From: Verrucomicrobiota bacterium
Lineage (GTDB): Bacteria; Verrucomicrobiota; Verrucomicrobiia; Limisphaerales; UBA9464
Reading direction: 5' to 3'
Assembly (NCBI GenBank): GCA_026397675.1
Contig: JAPLUH010000254.1
Location: forward strand, 1-12,984
Length of the DNA: 12,984 bases
In this document: piece after piece, positions 1 through 7,376 of the stretch
Position numbering within the stretch: position 1 is the stretch's first letter
Layout: each line of letters begins with the position of its first letter
Notes under the pieces: generated by a model
Told to the model about the DNA's origin: nothing
Databases searched by the model: none
Seen by the model: only the letters and a program-made list of their open reading frames with translations
Translations under genes and position numbers: made by a program

Positions 1-1080
1 CCAGGCATGGTGGCCTTGGGGCTCAAGTGGATGTGGAATCCGGAATCCCCCTTCTACATTCGTCCCCGCTTCGATGCGCAACTCTTCGAGTGGGGATGGC
101 GCTTCTGGCGGGCCAGCACGGCCGAGCGGGTCCAGAAGGCCGCGCCGCTGCTGCGGGACATCAGCCTGGCCAGCCGGGCGGCGTTCGAAGAACTAGCGGC
201 CCTGCCCCAACTCGACTTCGGCCTCGTGAAAAAAGGCCTGCTCATGCTCTGCCGCAGCCAGCACGCCCTCGACGAGGAAGCCCATACCGCGGCCCAAGCA
301 CGCGCTTTGGGCATCCCAGCCGATGTACTCGATGCCCGGCAAACTGCGGCTCTGGACCCGGCCATCACGATGACTGTGGCTGGATCGGTCCACTTCCCGC
401 AGGACTGTCACCTGAGCCCCGACCGCTTCATGGCCGGCTTGCAACACGAACTCGAACGCCTCGGGGGCCAGTTCCGTTGGAAGGCCGAAGTGCGCGGCTG
501 GCAAACCGAAGACGGTCGGGTTCGAGCTGCCTGGGTCGACGGCGAAGCTCTGGAAGCCGATGAGTTCGTGCTGTGCGGTGGGTCGTGGTCGCCCCAAACA
601 ACCGCTCAACTCGGACTCAACTTGCCCATCCAGGCGGGCAAGGGCTACAGCCTGACCCTCCGAAACCCCCGGGAATTGCCGAACCTTTGCTCCATTTTCA
701 CCGAAGCCCGGGTGGCCATCACTCCCATGGGCGACACCCTCCGCTTTGGTGGAACTATGGAAATTGGAGGTCTCAACGACACCATCAACCCGGTCCGGGT
801 CCGGGGCATTATTAAGTCGATCCCGAAGTATTTCCCGCGATTCGAGGAAAGCGATTTTGAGGGTATCGAACCCTGGTTTGGCCTGCGCCCAGTGCCTCCG
901 GATGGCCTCCCGTATATCGGTCGAACGAAACGGCTCGCCAATCTCTCCCTGGCCACCGGACACGGCATGATGGGTATTAGTCTGGCTCCGATCACGGGCC
1001 AACTCATCGCCGATACGCTCACTGGAGCCCGGCCTCGCTTCGACCTATCGCTCCTCTCACCCGATCGGCATTCCTATTGA
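1..1080 (+). CDS. DadA-like FAD-dependent D-amino-acid dehydrogenase / oxidoreductase (5' partial)
   Basis: This is the C-terminal part of an FAD-dependent amine oxidoreductase of the DAO/DadA superfamily, which oxidises D-amino acids or related imino acids and passes electrons to the respiratory chain. The frame is open to the left edge (CCA GGC precedes the ATG at 7), so that ATG is internal. About 60 N-terminal residues, including the GxGxxG dinucleotide-binding loop, lie outside the window. Numbering from the ATG at 7, the early block NPESPFYIRPR (11-21), the FAD-side motif GLRPVPPDGLPYIG (292-305) and the C-terminal TGHGMMGIS (317-325) are typical of DadA-like proteins. In Bacteroidetes and Verrucomicrobia such proteins often sit with hydroxyproline epimerase genes and act as cis-4-hydroxy-D-proline oxidases; no such partner is visible here, so the substrate is open. 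The gene ends at TGA 1078-1080 and converges on the SOUL gene. Confidence 0.85.
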   Translation, partial: PGMVALGLKWMWNPESPFYIRPRFDAQLFEWGWRFWRASTAERVQKAAPLLRDISLASRAAFEELAALPQLDFGLVKKGLLMLCRSQHALDEEAHTAAQARALGIPADVLDARQTAALDPAITMTVAGSVHFPQDCHLSPDRFMAGLQHELERLGGQFRWKAEVRGWQTEDGRVRAAWVDGEALEADEFVLCGGSWSPQTTAQLGLNLPIQAGKGYSLTLRNPRELPNLCSIFTEARVAITPMGDTLRFGGTMEIGGLNDTINPVRVRGIIKSIPKYFPRFEESDFEGIEPWFGLRPVPPDGLPYIGRTKRLANLSLATGHGMMGISLAPITGQLIADTLTGARPRFDLSLLSPDRHSY

Positions 1081-1120
1081 AAATTCCTGATCGACCGAAT
1101 GGATCTGTCTAAAAACGGAC

Positions 1121-1147
1121 GGGGGCCGGCCTTTTGAGCCGACCCCC
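1121..1147. terminator. GC-rich hairpin after the DadA-like gene, possible terminator
   Basis: GGGGG-C-CGGC pairs with GCCG-A-CCCCC around a CTTTTGA loop: nine base pairs with one C/A mismatch, starting 40 bp after the DadA stop codon. No T-run follows on either strand, so this is not a textbook intrinsic terminator. It may be a 3'-end stabilising structure or a Rho-assisted stop. The position between two convergent genes fits a termination role. Confidence 0.4.
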
Positions 1148-1303
1148 AAGTGACGGAAGCAATTACGCCTTCACTCTAGGCGCTATAACCACGACGAGGC
1201 AAACACCCAACCCCTACCCGCGCCCCGCCGTCAGCACGCTTCCTTTGCCAACCCTTAGCGGATAGTCCTCAACCACCTACTCCGACGCAGGAACGCGCCG
1301 ATT

Positions 1304-1338
1304 GCTCAAAGTTTTCAAAAACTTTTTTTTGAGTGAGC
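1304..1338. terminator. AT-rich hairpin with T-run between convergent genes
   Basis: AAAGTTT (1308-1314), loop TCAA and AAACTTT (1319-1325) form a perfect 7-bp stem, followed by five more Ts up to 1330. The outer arms GCTCA (1304-1308) and TGAGC (1334-1338) can pair as an alternative. On the plus strand this has stem-plus-U-tract form, but the stem is almost all A/T and lies 220 bp beyond the DadA stop. On the minus strand it lies 5 bp after the SOUL stop codon. It could serve either direction, and termination strength is doubtful. Confidence 0.35.
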
Positions 1339-1343
1339 TCAAT

Positions 1344-1967
1344 TCACCGAACGGGGGAATCTAAGATCCTCAACATCACCTCATTCCGGCGGAGCACCGA
1401 GGGAGTCCACGGCGGGTCGAAATATCCATACACCGGCGCAGCATCGGCAACCGAAGTGCCTCGACCTGCCAACCATGCCTGCAATTCACCCAGTGCTGCC
1501 ACTTCACGCTCTGAAGACCGGCTTCCGCGGAACCGATAAACAGCAAACCGGCCGGCCGAAAACTCCCGTCGGCGCAATGCCCCATCACTCGGCACAGGCA
1601 CGGAGGTCGCCGCCATCTCCTTGGGCATGACGAAGGCCATCACCCGTTGGGACGCCGGGTCGGCAGTCGGAGACCCGGCCATGTAGACCGGTGTGGTCAT
1701 GGCGATTTTTTGCTGGGACTGATTACGCCCGGTGATAAATCCGAACAAACGACCAAAACTCCCGTCCGAATTGCCCATTCCCGACCCCATGGTGGTCTCC
1801 ACCCATTGCATCGTAGGGTACTCCCGAATCTGGAACGCTCCATCGGACTCCAGCACCCGGTACGGAGCGGTTTCATATCCGGCCCGAATCACCTGACACC
1901 CCCCGGCCGACACCAAGATCACGGCCAACAGCGCCGCCGAAGAAAGAGCAATCCACTGGGTCTTCAT
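1344..1967 (-). CDS. SOUL-family haem-binding protein, putative lipoprotein
   Basis: A 207-residue protein of the SOUL/HBP haem-binding family. Visible family blocks are YETAPY (31-36), FQIREYP (45-51), the stretch at 71-94 with GRLFGFITG followed by SQQKIAMTTPV, and the C-terminal GYFDPPW with NEVML (181-199). The N-terminus MKTQWIALSS plus a hydrophobic stretch ends in AGGC (Cys24), a weak lipobox with Ala at -3, so export is likely and lipidation less certain. I chose the ATG at 1965-1967, which places the signal peptide normally; a TTG at 1980-1982 would add five residues but has no ribosome site. It lies 85 bp downstream of the DUF1501 gene on the same strand, so it may be the last gene of that operon. 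SOUL proteins bind haem or tetrapyrroles in eukaryotes; the bacterial role is poorly defined. Haem binding here is inferred from family only. Confidence 0.85.
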   Translation of the reverse strand: MKTQWIALSSAALLAVILVSAGGCQVIRAGYETAPYRVLESDGAFQIREYPTMQWVETTMGSGMGNSDGSFGRLFGFITGRNQSQQKIAMTTPVYMAGSPTADPASQRVMAFVMPKEMAATSVPVPSDGALRRREFSAGRFAVYRFRGSRSSEREVAALGELQAWLAGRGTSVADAAPVYGYFDPPWTPSVLRRNEVMLRILDSPVR

Positions 1968-2052
1968 GGCTCTGATCTTCAACGGGGATCGGTCAAACGC
2001 AACTGCGACCCGATCCGTTGCGATTCCTCCCCCGCTCTTTGACAGGCCCGAT

Positions 2053-3498
2053 TCAGGCCAACACCGCGCGAATCACCTCTCCGTGGACATCGGTCAAACG
2101 CCGATTAGCCCCCTGGTGAAGAACATTCAGTCGCTCGTGGTTCAAACCCAACAAGTGCAACGCCGTGGCATGGAAATCATAGGTGGTGGTGATGTCACGG
2201 GCCGCCTTCCAAGACCACTCATCGCTTTGGCCATACGACACTCCGGGGCGCACCCCCGCCCCAGCCATCCAACCGACGAAGGTTCCACCATTGTGATCCC
2301 GACCTTCGCTGCTTTGGGCAAACGGCATCCGACCAAATTCCGTGTTCCACAAGACCAAGGTGTCTTCGAGCAGCCCGCAGGATCTGAGGTCCTGAAGAAG
2401 TCCGGCAATCGGAAGATCTGTCGCCGCGCACATGGGCGGGAGTTCCTTAGCCATATTGGCATGGTTGTCCCAATTGCCCGTGGGCCCGCCGGCACCGCTC
2501 CAAACTTGGACGAAGCGAACCCCGCGCTCCACCAACCGGCGGGCCATCAGGCAGCGTCGACCAAACTCCTCAGATTCAGGGCGATCCATACCATAAAGCC
2601 GGCGAGTGGCCGGACTTTCCACGCTCAAATCAAAGGCCTCCGGCGCACTCAATTGCATGCGGGCAGCCAACTCGTAGGCTTGGATTCGGGCTTCCAAACG
2701 CGGGTCGGAATCATTGGCTTCGAGGTGCCGGCGATTCCACTGCTGGAGCAAGGTCAACCCTTCGCGACTGGCCTCCGGCGTGACGCCCAGGGCGGAGGCG
2801 GGCGGCCTCAGGTAAGCCATCGGGGACGGGTTGCCGGCATGGATGAGGGTTCCCTGATGCGCTACGGGCAGAAATCCCGCCGAGAAATTGCCCCGCTGAT
2901 TATACGGAAGCCCTTTAGTGTCTGGCAGCACCACGAAGCCCGGAAGGTTGTCAGCCTCGCTGCCCAGGGCATAGCCAACCCAGGCCCCGAAGGCGGGGAA
3001 TCCGGGCAACAAAGACCCGGTGTTCATCAGATAACTGGCCGGACCGTGGACATTGGTCCGGGACTGCATGGCCATCAGGAAGGCCATGTCATCGACGCAT
3101 CGGGCCAAGTTCGGCATTAGGTCGCTGACCCAGCGCCCACTCTGGCCGTGCTGCCGCAAAGGGAACGGCGGTTTGAGCACCTTACCTGGTTCACTCGTCG
3201 GGGCCTCGATCCGTACACTAGAACCAGGATCGAAGGGTTGGCCCGCCCGACGGAACAACTCCGGTTTGTGATCGAAGAGGTCCATCTGGCTGGCCCCGCC
3301 ATTCATGAACAATTGGATCACTCGCTTGGCTCGGGGCCGGTGGTGCGGACGGTGCCCCACGGCTTGAGGATCTAGGCGGGAAGCGTTGTCGCTGGCCAAG
3401 AGTTGACCCAAAGCAACACTTCCAAAACCAGCCCCTAACCGACTAACAAAGTCGCGCCGAGAAACCCCGGGGCCCTGATTCAATCCAGTGGTGTTCAT
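2053..3498 (-). CDS. DUF1501 domain-containing protein, Tat-exported
   Basis: A 481-residue DUF1501 protein, a family related to the alkaline phosphatase/sulfatase fold and abundant in Planctomycetes and Verrucomicrobia. The N-terminus carries a twin-arginine motif, SRRDFVSRLGAG (13-24), followed by a short hydrophobic stretch, so Tat export of a folded protein is likely. Conserved blocks are FMNGGASQMDLFDHKP (64-79), NWDNHANM (342-349), WNTEFGRMPF (384-393), GRDHNGG (399-405) and DFHATALHLLGL (441-452). The Asp/His-rich blocks resemble a metal centre of the alkaline phosphatase superfamily; the substrate is unknown. Its ATG overlaps the stop codon of the upstream DUF1553 gene (ATGA, 3495-3498), so the two are probably translated together. 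No Shine-Dalgarno is visible, which fits coupling. The length is usual for the family and no residues are obviously missing. Confidence 0.92.
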   Translation of the reverse strand: MNTTGLNQGPGVSRRDFVSRLGAGFGSVALGQLLASDNASRLDPQAVGHRPHHRPRAKRVIQLFMNGGASQMDLFDHKPELFRRAGQPFDPGSSVRIEAPTSEPGKVLKPPFPLRQHGQSGRWVSDLMPNLARCVDDMAFLMAMQSRTNVHGPASYLMNTGSLLPGFPAFGAWVGYALGSEADNLPGFVVLPDTKGLPYNQRGNFSAGFLPVAHQGTLIHAGNPSPMAYLRPPASALGVTPEASREGLTLLQQWNRRHLEANDSDPRLEARIQAYELAARMQLSAPEAFDLSVESPATRRLYGMDRPESEEFGRRCLMARRLVERGVRFVQVWSGAGGPTGNWDNHANMAKELPPMCAATDLPIAGLLQDLRSCGLLEDTLVLWNTEFGRMPFAQSSEGRDHNGGTFVGWMAGAGVRPGVSYGQSDEWSWKAARDITTTYDFHATALHLLGLNHERLNVLHQGANRRLTDVHGEVIRAVLA

Positions 3499-6170
3499 GG
3501 CAGGAACAAAAACTCGTTGCTGTTGAAGAGCAGCCGGCAGGCGTTGGCCAAACCGTGCTGTTGCGCATAGCCAGTCAGCGACTCCCTCTCAGAGGGCGTG
3601 GGTGGGCGACCCCAAACCCAGGCAACGGCCTCCTCCCAAGGAATCTCGCCTCCGCCCCCGATTTCTTTGCCACGGGCCTCCAGAGCCCGGGCCCAGTGCT
3701 CCGCCTGACGAATGGAAAAGTCGTGATTCCACAAGGCCAGCGCCTGCTGAAGGGTCACCGAGTTGTCCCGAGCGGGCACCAGTTGATCACCCGCCGGACA
3801 GTCCAGAGCTTCCATCCAGGGATCGGGCAGCGTCCGGAACAAAAAGCGGTGCACGCTGCGTCGCCGACCCTCAGGCGCATCCGAATCGAATCGCGTGTAG
3901 TCCACCCGGGGTGTCACATGAATACCCGGCTTCAAGTCGAATTGACGGTCACCCGGCCCGCCCATCCTCAAGTCCAGTCGCCCACTGATGAGCAGCATCC
4001 CGTCCCGCACACATTCGGCATCCAACCGAGTCCGATTCATCCGGCTGAGCCACTGATTCTCCCCATCTGAGACTGCCGCGACATCTGTGACCACTGCGCC
4101 CTTCTGGCTGCTCTGACGGTAGGTTGCGCTGGTCAAGAGCAAGCGGTGCAACGACTTGAAGGAACCGTGGGCCTCATCTCGAAACCATACGGCCAACCAG
4201 TCGAGCAACTCGGGGTGGGACGGCTCGGCGCCCATGCGACCAAAGTCGTTGGGAGTATTCACCAAACCGCGTCCGAAATGGTGGAGCCAGACCCGATTGA
4301 CGATGGAGCGCCAGGTTAACGGATTGTCTCGATGGGACAGCCAACGGGCCAGCGCTGCGCGCCGATCCCCTTCCTCGGATCCCTCTGATAACGCAAACCG
4401 AGAGGGAAGTCCCGCGATGCACGACAAGGTCCCCGGACCCACCTCTTCGCGGGGCTGGGTAATTTCGCCTCGGTTCAGGCGGTGGATCGTCCGGGGCCGC
4501 AAGGACGGTTTGAGTCCCCCGTCGGGTTCAAAATTACTTGCGGCGGCATAAACCTTCGACGGCTCCGGCAACGCAGCCAATTGCTCCCGAAGACGCTCCC
4601 GTAAAACGAAGGCCGCCACCAACCGCTGTTGATCCCGAGTCCACTCCTTGGGCGAGTGCTCGAGGATTGAGTCGATCTGAGCCGGCACCACTCGACTGGC
4701 CGGACCCGGAGCATCGGTCATCGAGACACGGAATCGGCCGATCACATGCGACTCTCCATGAGCCTGGCGCAAGATCAGGCTCAGTTGGTCTCCAGGGCGG
4801 GACTGAAGCGGTTCGGCCAACTCAAAGACCGCGCGGTGCGGTTGCCCCTCCTTGGGATGAATGCCCCAGGCCGTCTTTTCCTGGCCATCGATGGCATGAG
4901 CCGCGGTCCATCCGTCTTGGTCGAAACTGGACGTGGCTCGAGCCCAACGGATCCGCCGGGGTTCGGTAGCTCCCAAAGAAAAGACCCACAATTCGATTTC
5001 GCTCAGGTGAAGATTCCCATTTTGCTCATTCCGACCCGGACCTCGATGGGGCAATGAATCGTCCGGCAAAAGTTCCAACTGAATCGCACTCACCGGACGC
5101 CCGTCGGCGGACCGCGTCAGGGTGTAAACATCTTGTTCGGGCCGAGTTCCGCTGACCCGATACGAGCCGTCCGATTGCCGTTGGAGCGTGGCCTTGCCTG
5201 CCGAAACAAACGTCTGAGCCTCCCAGGTCGCCCAGACTGCAGGTCGCACACGGCGCTGGTCCGACCACTGCCGAACCTCGTCGCGAACTTGGGGTGATTC
5301 CAGCAAGTCTGCGTCACCCCGCTCCACCTGGCGTTGCTGGTGCATCCAACGCTGCCGCCGAACATGCACCGACGGGTCCCGATCAAATACCCGGTTCGCG
5401 CGTTCGACGCCGGAGAACACCGCCTGCAGGGCGTAATAATCCGACTGCGGAATGGGATCAAACTTGTGGTCATGGCATCGGGCGCAATGAACCGTGGCAC
5501 TATTAAACACCGAGAGGACCGTGCTGATCATATCATCACGATCCACGTATCGACCTAATTGGCGATCGAGCGTGTCCTCGCGAATGTCGCGCAGGGAACT
5601 CTCATCCCAGGGACCCGCGGCGATCATGCCCAAAGCGACGGTCGCCTCAGGCCGATCGGGATACAGCACATCTCCAGCGACCTGCTCCTCGACGAAGCGT
5701 CCATAAGGCCGATCGGAATTGAATGCCTCGATCAAATAATCCCGGTACGGCCAAGCCTGTTCGCGAATGCGGTCCTGATCGTGGCCGTGGGTCTCTGCAA
5801 AATGAACCACGTCCATCCAGTGGCGAGCCCAGCGTTCCCCGTAGCGGGGCGACGCCAGCAGCCGATCGATCTCCCGCTCGTAGGCCTGCGGCGATGTGTC
5901 CGCCAAGAATCGCTGATAGTCGCTGGGCGACGGGGGCAGACCGATTAAATCCCAGTAAATCCGCCGTAAAAGCGTCGACCGATCGGCTTCCGGGGAGGGC
6001 TTCAGGCCCCGCGCCTTCCATTGCGCCCGGATAAACGTATCCACCGGCTGGAAAACCTCGGCCTCGGCCTCGGGAACCCGGGGCGAACGCAGTGGCGCAT
6101 ACGCCCAATGCGGTTCGACTGCCCAAACGGCCATGCTCGTCCAAATTAGGAGGATCGACAGGTATCTCAT
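3495..6170 (-). CDS. DUF1549/DUF1553 (PSD1) protein with CxxCH motif and discoidin-like insert
   Basis: An 891-residue exported protein of the PSD1 type. The start is the ATG at 6168-6170, giving MRYLSILLIWTSMAVWA, a normal signal peptide; the frame is open 29 codons further upstream (to 6257), but that extension is charged and not family-like. DUF1549 covers roughly 40-255 and contains GERWARHWMD (111-120) and a CARCHDHKFDP block with CxxCH at 229-233, a c-type haem attachment motif. Residues about 385-485 look like an F5/8-type (discoidin) beta-sandwich (LSEIELWVFSLG, AIDGQEKTAWGI). DUF1553 occupies about 600-890, with NPLTWRSIVNRVWLHHFG (616-633) and SATYRQSS. The N-terminal cytochrome domain (PSCyt1) seen in many relatives is absent; the mature protein begins directly with HWAYAPL. 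It overlaps the DUF1501 gene by 4 bp, a standard pairing. Function is unknown; a periplasmic redox or polysaccharide-related role has been suggested for the family. Confidence 0.92.
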   Translation of the reverse strand: MRYLSILLIWTSMAVWAVEPHWAYAPLRSPRVPEAEAEVFQPVDTFIRAQWKARGLKPSPEADRSTLLRRIYWDLIGLPPSPSDYQRFLADTSPQAYEREIDRLLASPRYGERWARHWMDVVHFAETHGHDQDRIREQAWPYRDYLIEAFNSDRPYGRFVEEQVAGDVLYPDRPEATVALGMIAAGPWDESSLRDIREDTLDRQLGRYVDRDDMISTVLSVFNSATVHCARCHDHKFDPIPQSDYYALQAVFSGVERANRVFDRDPSVHVRRQRWMHQQRQVERGDADLLESPQVRDEVRQWSDQRRVRPAVWATWEAQTFVSAGKATLQRQSDGSYRVSGTRPEQDVYTLTRSADGRPVSAIQLELLPDDSLPHRGPGRNEQNGNLHLSEIELWVFSLGATEPRRIRWARATSSFDQDGWTAAHAIDGQEKTAWGIHPKEGQPHRAVFELAEPLQSRPGDQLSLILRQAHGESHVIGRFRVSMTDAPGPASRVVPAQIDSILEHSPKEWTRDQQRLVAAFVLRERLREQLAALPEPSKVYAAASNFEPDGGLKPSLRPRTIHRLNRGEITQPREEVGPGTLSCIAGLPSRFALSEGSEEGDRRAALARWLSHRDNPLTWRSIVNRVWLHHFGRGLVNTPNDFGRMGAEPSHPELLDWLAVWFRDEAHGSFKSLHRLLLTSATYRQSSQKGAVVTDVAAVSDGENQWLSRMNRTRLDAECVRDGMLLISGRLDLRMGGPGDRQFDLKPGIHVTPRVDYTRFDSDAPEGRRRSVHRFLFRTLPDPWMEALDCPAGDQLVPARDNSVTLQQALALWNHDFSIRQAEHWARALEARGKEIGGGGEIPWEEAVAWVWGRPPTPSERESLTGYAQQHGLANACRLLFNSNEFLFLP

Positions 6171-6403
6171 GGGATACTGACGAGCATGCCCATCCCGGAC
6201 CCGATGACCAGCGAGGATCCATTCCTGCCGAGAAAACCTCGGCTGAAAACAACCCAACCTACCCCCACGGATTGCAAATTAAAGTCCCCTCAGAGGGAGA
6301 GAAGGCCCTGGGTCATGCAGTCCGGTCCCGCCCCTCACTCAGAGTTCCACCGTTGACCCCTGCGCGGGCTTACTTAGCCTCAGCAGCCGTGAGCCGATTT
6401 TCC
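6171..6403. other. Divergent intergenic region with a small palindrome
   Basis: These 233 bp separate two divergently transcribed operons and should hold both promoters. The clearest structure is a perfect inverted repeat GCCGAG-AAAAC-CTCGGC at 6227-6243, which could be an operator or a 5'-UTR hairpin of the minus-strand transcript. I could not find a well-spaced -35/-10 pair for either direction. A TTGACC near 6353 has only a TTACTT-like element about 12 bp downstream, which is too close. Confidence 0.3.
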
Positions 6404-7321
6404 ATGCGTCTGTTGCTGGTGATGACTTGTCTATGGATCGGGGTAATGAATTGCCCCGCGCCCTTGATCTATCGACCCGGTGAGGGCTGGACCTACGAAG
6501 CCGTGGGCGCCGGGGCGGCCTGGCAACGCAAACGGGCCAAAGACCAATTGGTCGTCGCTCAAGAGGCCTTTGACGCCGGCCAGTACCGACTGGCCCTCAA
6601 GGCCGCCAAGCACACCACCAAGACTTGGCCGCTGTCGGATTCCTCCGGCCGCGCCCAGTACCTGATCGGCCGCTGCTACGAAGCCCGGAAGATGGATGAG
6701 CGCGCCTTCAAGGAGTACCAGAAGGCACTGACCAAATATCCCAAGTTGGACAACTACTCAGAGATCCAACAACGCCAATTCGAGATCGCCAATCGCTACC
6801 TGGGCGGACAGTGGTTCAAACTGTGGGGCTACATCCCTTTCTTTCCGTCGATGGACCGCACGGCCAAGCTATTTGATCAGGTCAACAAGAATGGCCCCTA
6901 TAGCGAAATCGGACCCAAGGCGTTGATGAACATCGGTGCCGCCCGGGAGAAACAGAAGGACTTCCGCCTGGCGGTGCGCGCCTACGAACGGGCCGCCGAC
7001 AAGTACTACGATCGCCCCAAGGTGGGAGCCGACGCCATGTATGCCGCGGGCATCGCCTGGAACCGCCTGGCCCGACGCGCTGAGTACGACCAGTCCATCG
7101 CAGGCAACGCCATCAACTTCCTCAATGACTTCAAGGCGCTCTATCCCGACGACCAACGGTCCGAGGAGGCCACGAAGATCGTCGCCTCACTGAAGACTCT
7201 TGATGGACCCGAACTCCACGTTTGCGGCCCAGGCTCGCGAACGGATCGAATTCCTCAAGCCCAAGGCCCAGAAACAAGTGCGGCGGTGGTCCGAAGTGGA
7301 TGCCCGCCAATTGCAGCGTGA
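6404..7321 (+). CDS. BamD-like TPR lipoprotein/periplasmic protein, apparently frameshifted at its 3' end
   Basis: A tetratricopeptide protein resembling the BamD/YfiO-type outer-membrane assembly factors annotated in Verrucomicrobia. The start at ATG 6404 gives a signal peptide (MRLLLVMTCLWIGVMNC) followed by APLIYRPGEGWTYE, a common opening of this family; an in-frame GTG lies at 6389. Cys17 after VMN is a poor lipobox, so lipidation is uncertain. Helical TPR-like pairs follow, e.g. 46-75, 82-113, 168-201 and 210-247, with TPR-type AQYLIGRCYEARKMDERAFKEY. From residue 267 (position 7202) to the stop at 7319-7321 the translation (DGPELHVCG onward) no longer looks like the family. A convincing continuation lies one base over and ends at 7376, overlapping lptE. 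The annotated product is therefore probably a truncated or altered protein, 305 residues in the frame shown. TPR function and export are well supported; BamD orthology is moderate. Confidence 0.75.
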   Translation: MRLLLVMTCLWIGVMNCPAPLIYRPGEGWTYEAVGAGAAWQRKRAKDQLVVAQEAFDAGQYRLALKAAKHTTKTWPLSDSSGRAQYLIGRCYEARKMDERAFKEYQKALTKYPKLDNYSEIQQRQFEIANRYLGGQWFKLWGYIPFFPSMDRTAKLFDQVNKNGPYSEIGPKALMNIGAAREKQKDFRLAVRAYERAADKYYDRPKVGADAMYAAGIAWNRLARRAEYDQSIAGNAINFLNDFKALYPDDQRSEEATKIVASLKTLDGPELHVCGPGSRTDRIPQAQGPETSAAVVRSGCPPIAA

Positions 7322-7376
7322 GCGCGTCAACGCGACCAACGCACCCGCCGCCAAGACCCCAAAAAAATCCCAATGA
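7194..7376 (+). other. Out-of-frame C-terminal tail of the BamD-like gene
   Basis: In the frame one base on from the upstream TPR reading frame, the DNA from 7203 encodes MDPNSTFAAQARERIEFLK and then a basic tail (PKAQKQVRRW ... KKSQ), ending at TGA 7374-7376. DPNS.xA..AR.RIE.LK is the usual last TPR helix of this family, and the TGA overlaps the lptE start as ATGA, as expected for the ancestral stop. The preceding stop in this frame is at 7191-7193, so the frame change must fall after that and before 7321, most likely at 7194-7203. Independent translation from the ATG at 7203 (57 residues) is possible but has no ribosome site. Confidence 0.6.

Noticed and set aside
193..1002. A 269-codon minus-strand open frame opposite the DadA-like gene
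   Set aside because: Antisense to conserved FAD-oxidoreductase motifs, with no independent support.
1966..3120. A 384-codon plus-strand open frame opposite the DUF1501 gene
   Set aside because: Antisense shadow of a clear DUF1501 gene; composition is not protein-like and no motif is visible.
6171..6257. N-terminal extension of the DUF1553 frame upstream of 6170
   Set aside because: It is charged and Arg-rich and would place the signal peptide 30 residues inside the protein.
6353..6375. TTGACC with a TTACTT-like element as a sigma-70 promoter for the envelope cluster
   Set aside because: The spacing is about 12 bp, far from 17, and the -10 match is poor.
6092..6403. N-terminal extension of the TPR open frame upstream of 6404
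   Set aside because: The extension has no family-like sequence, overlaps the divergent DUF1553 start and would bury the signal peptide that begins at 6404.
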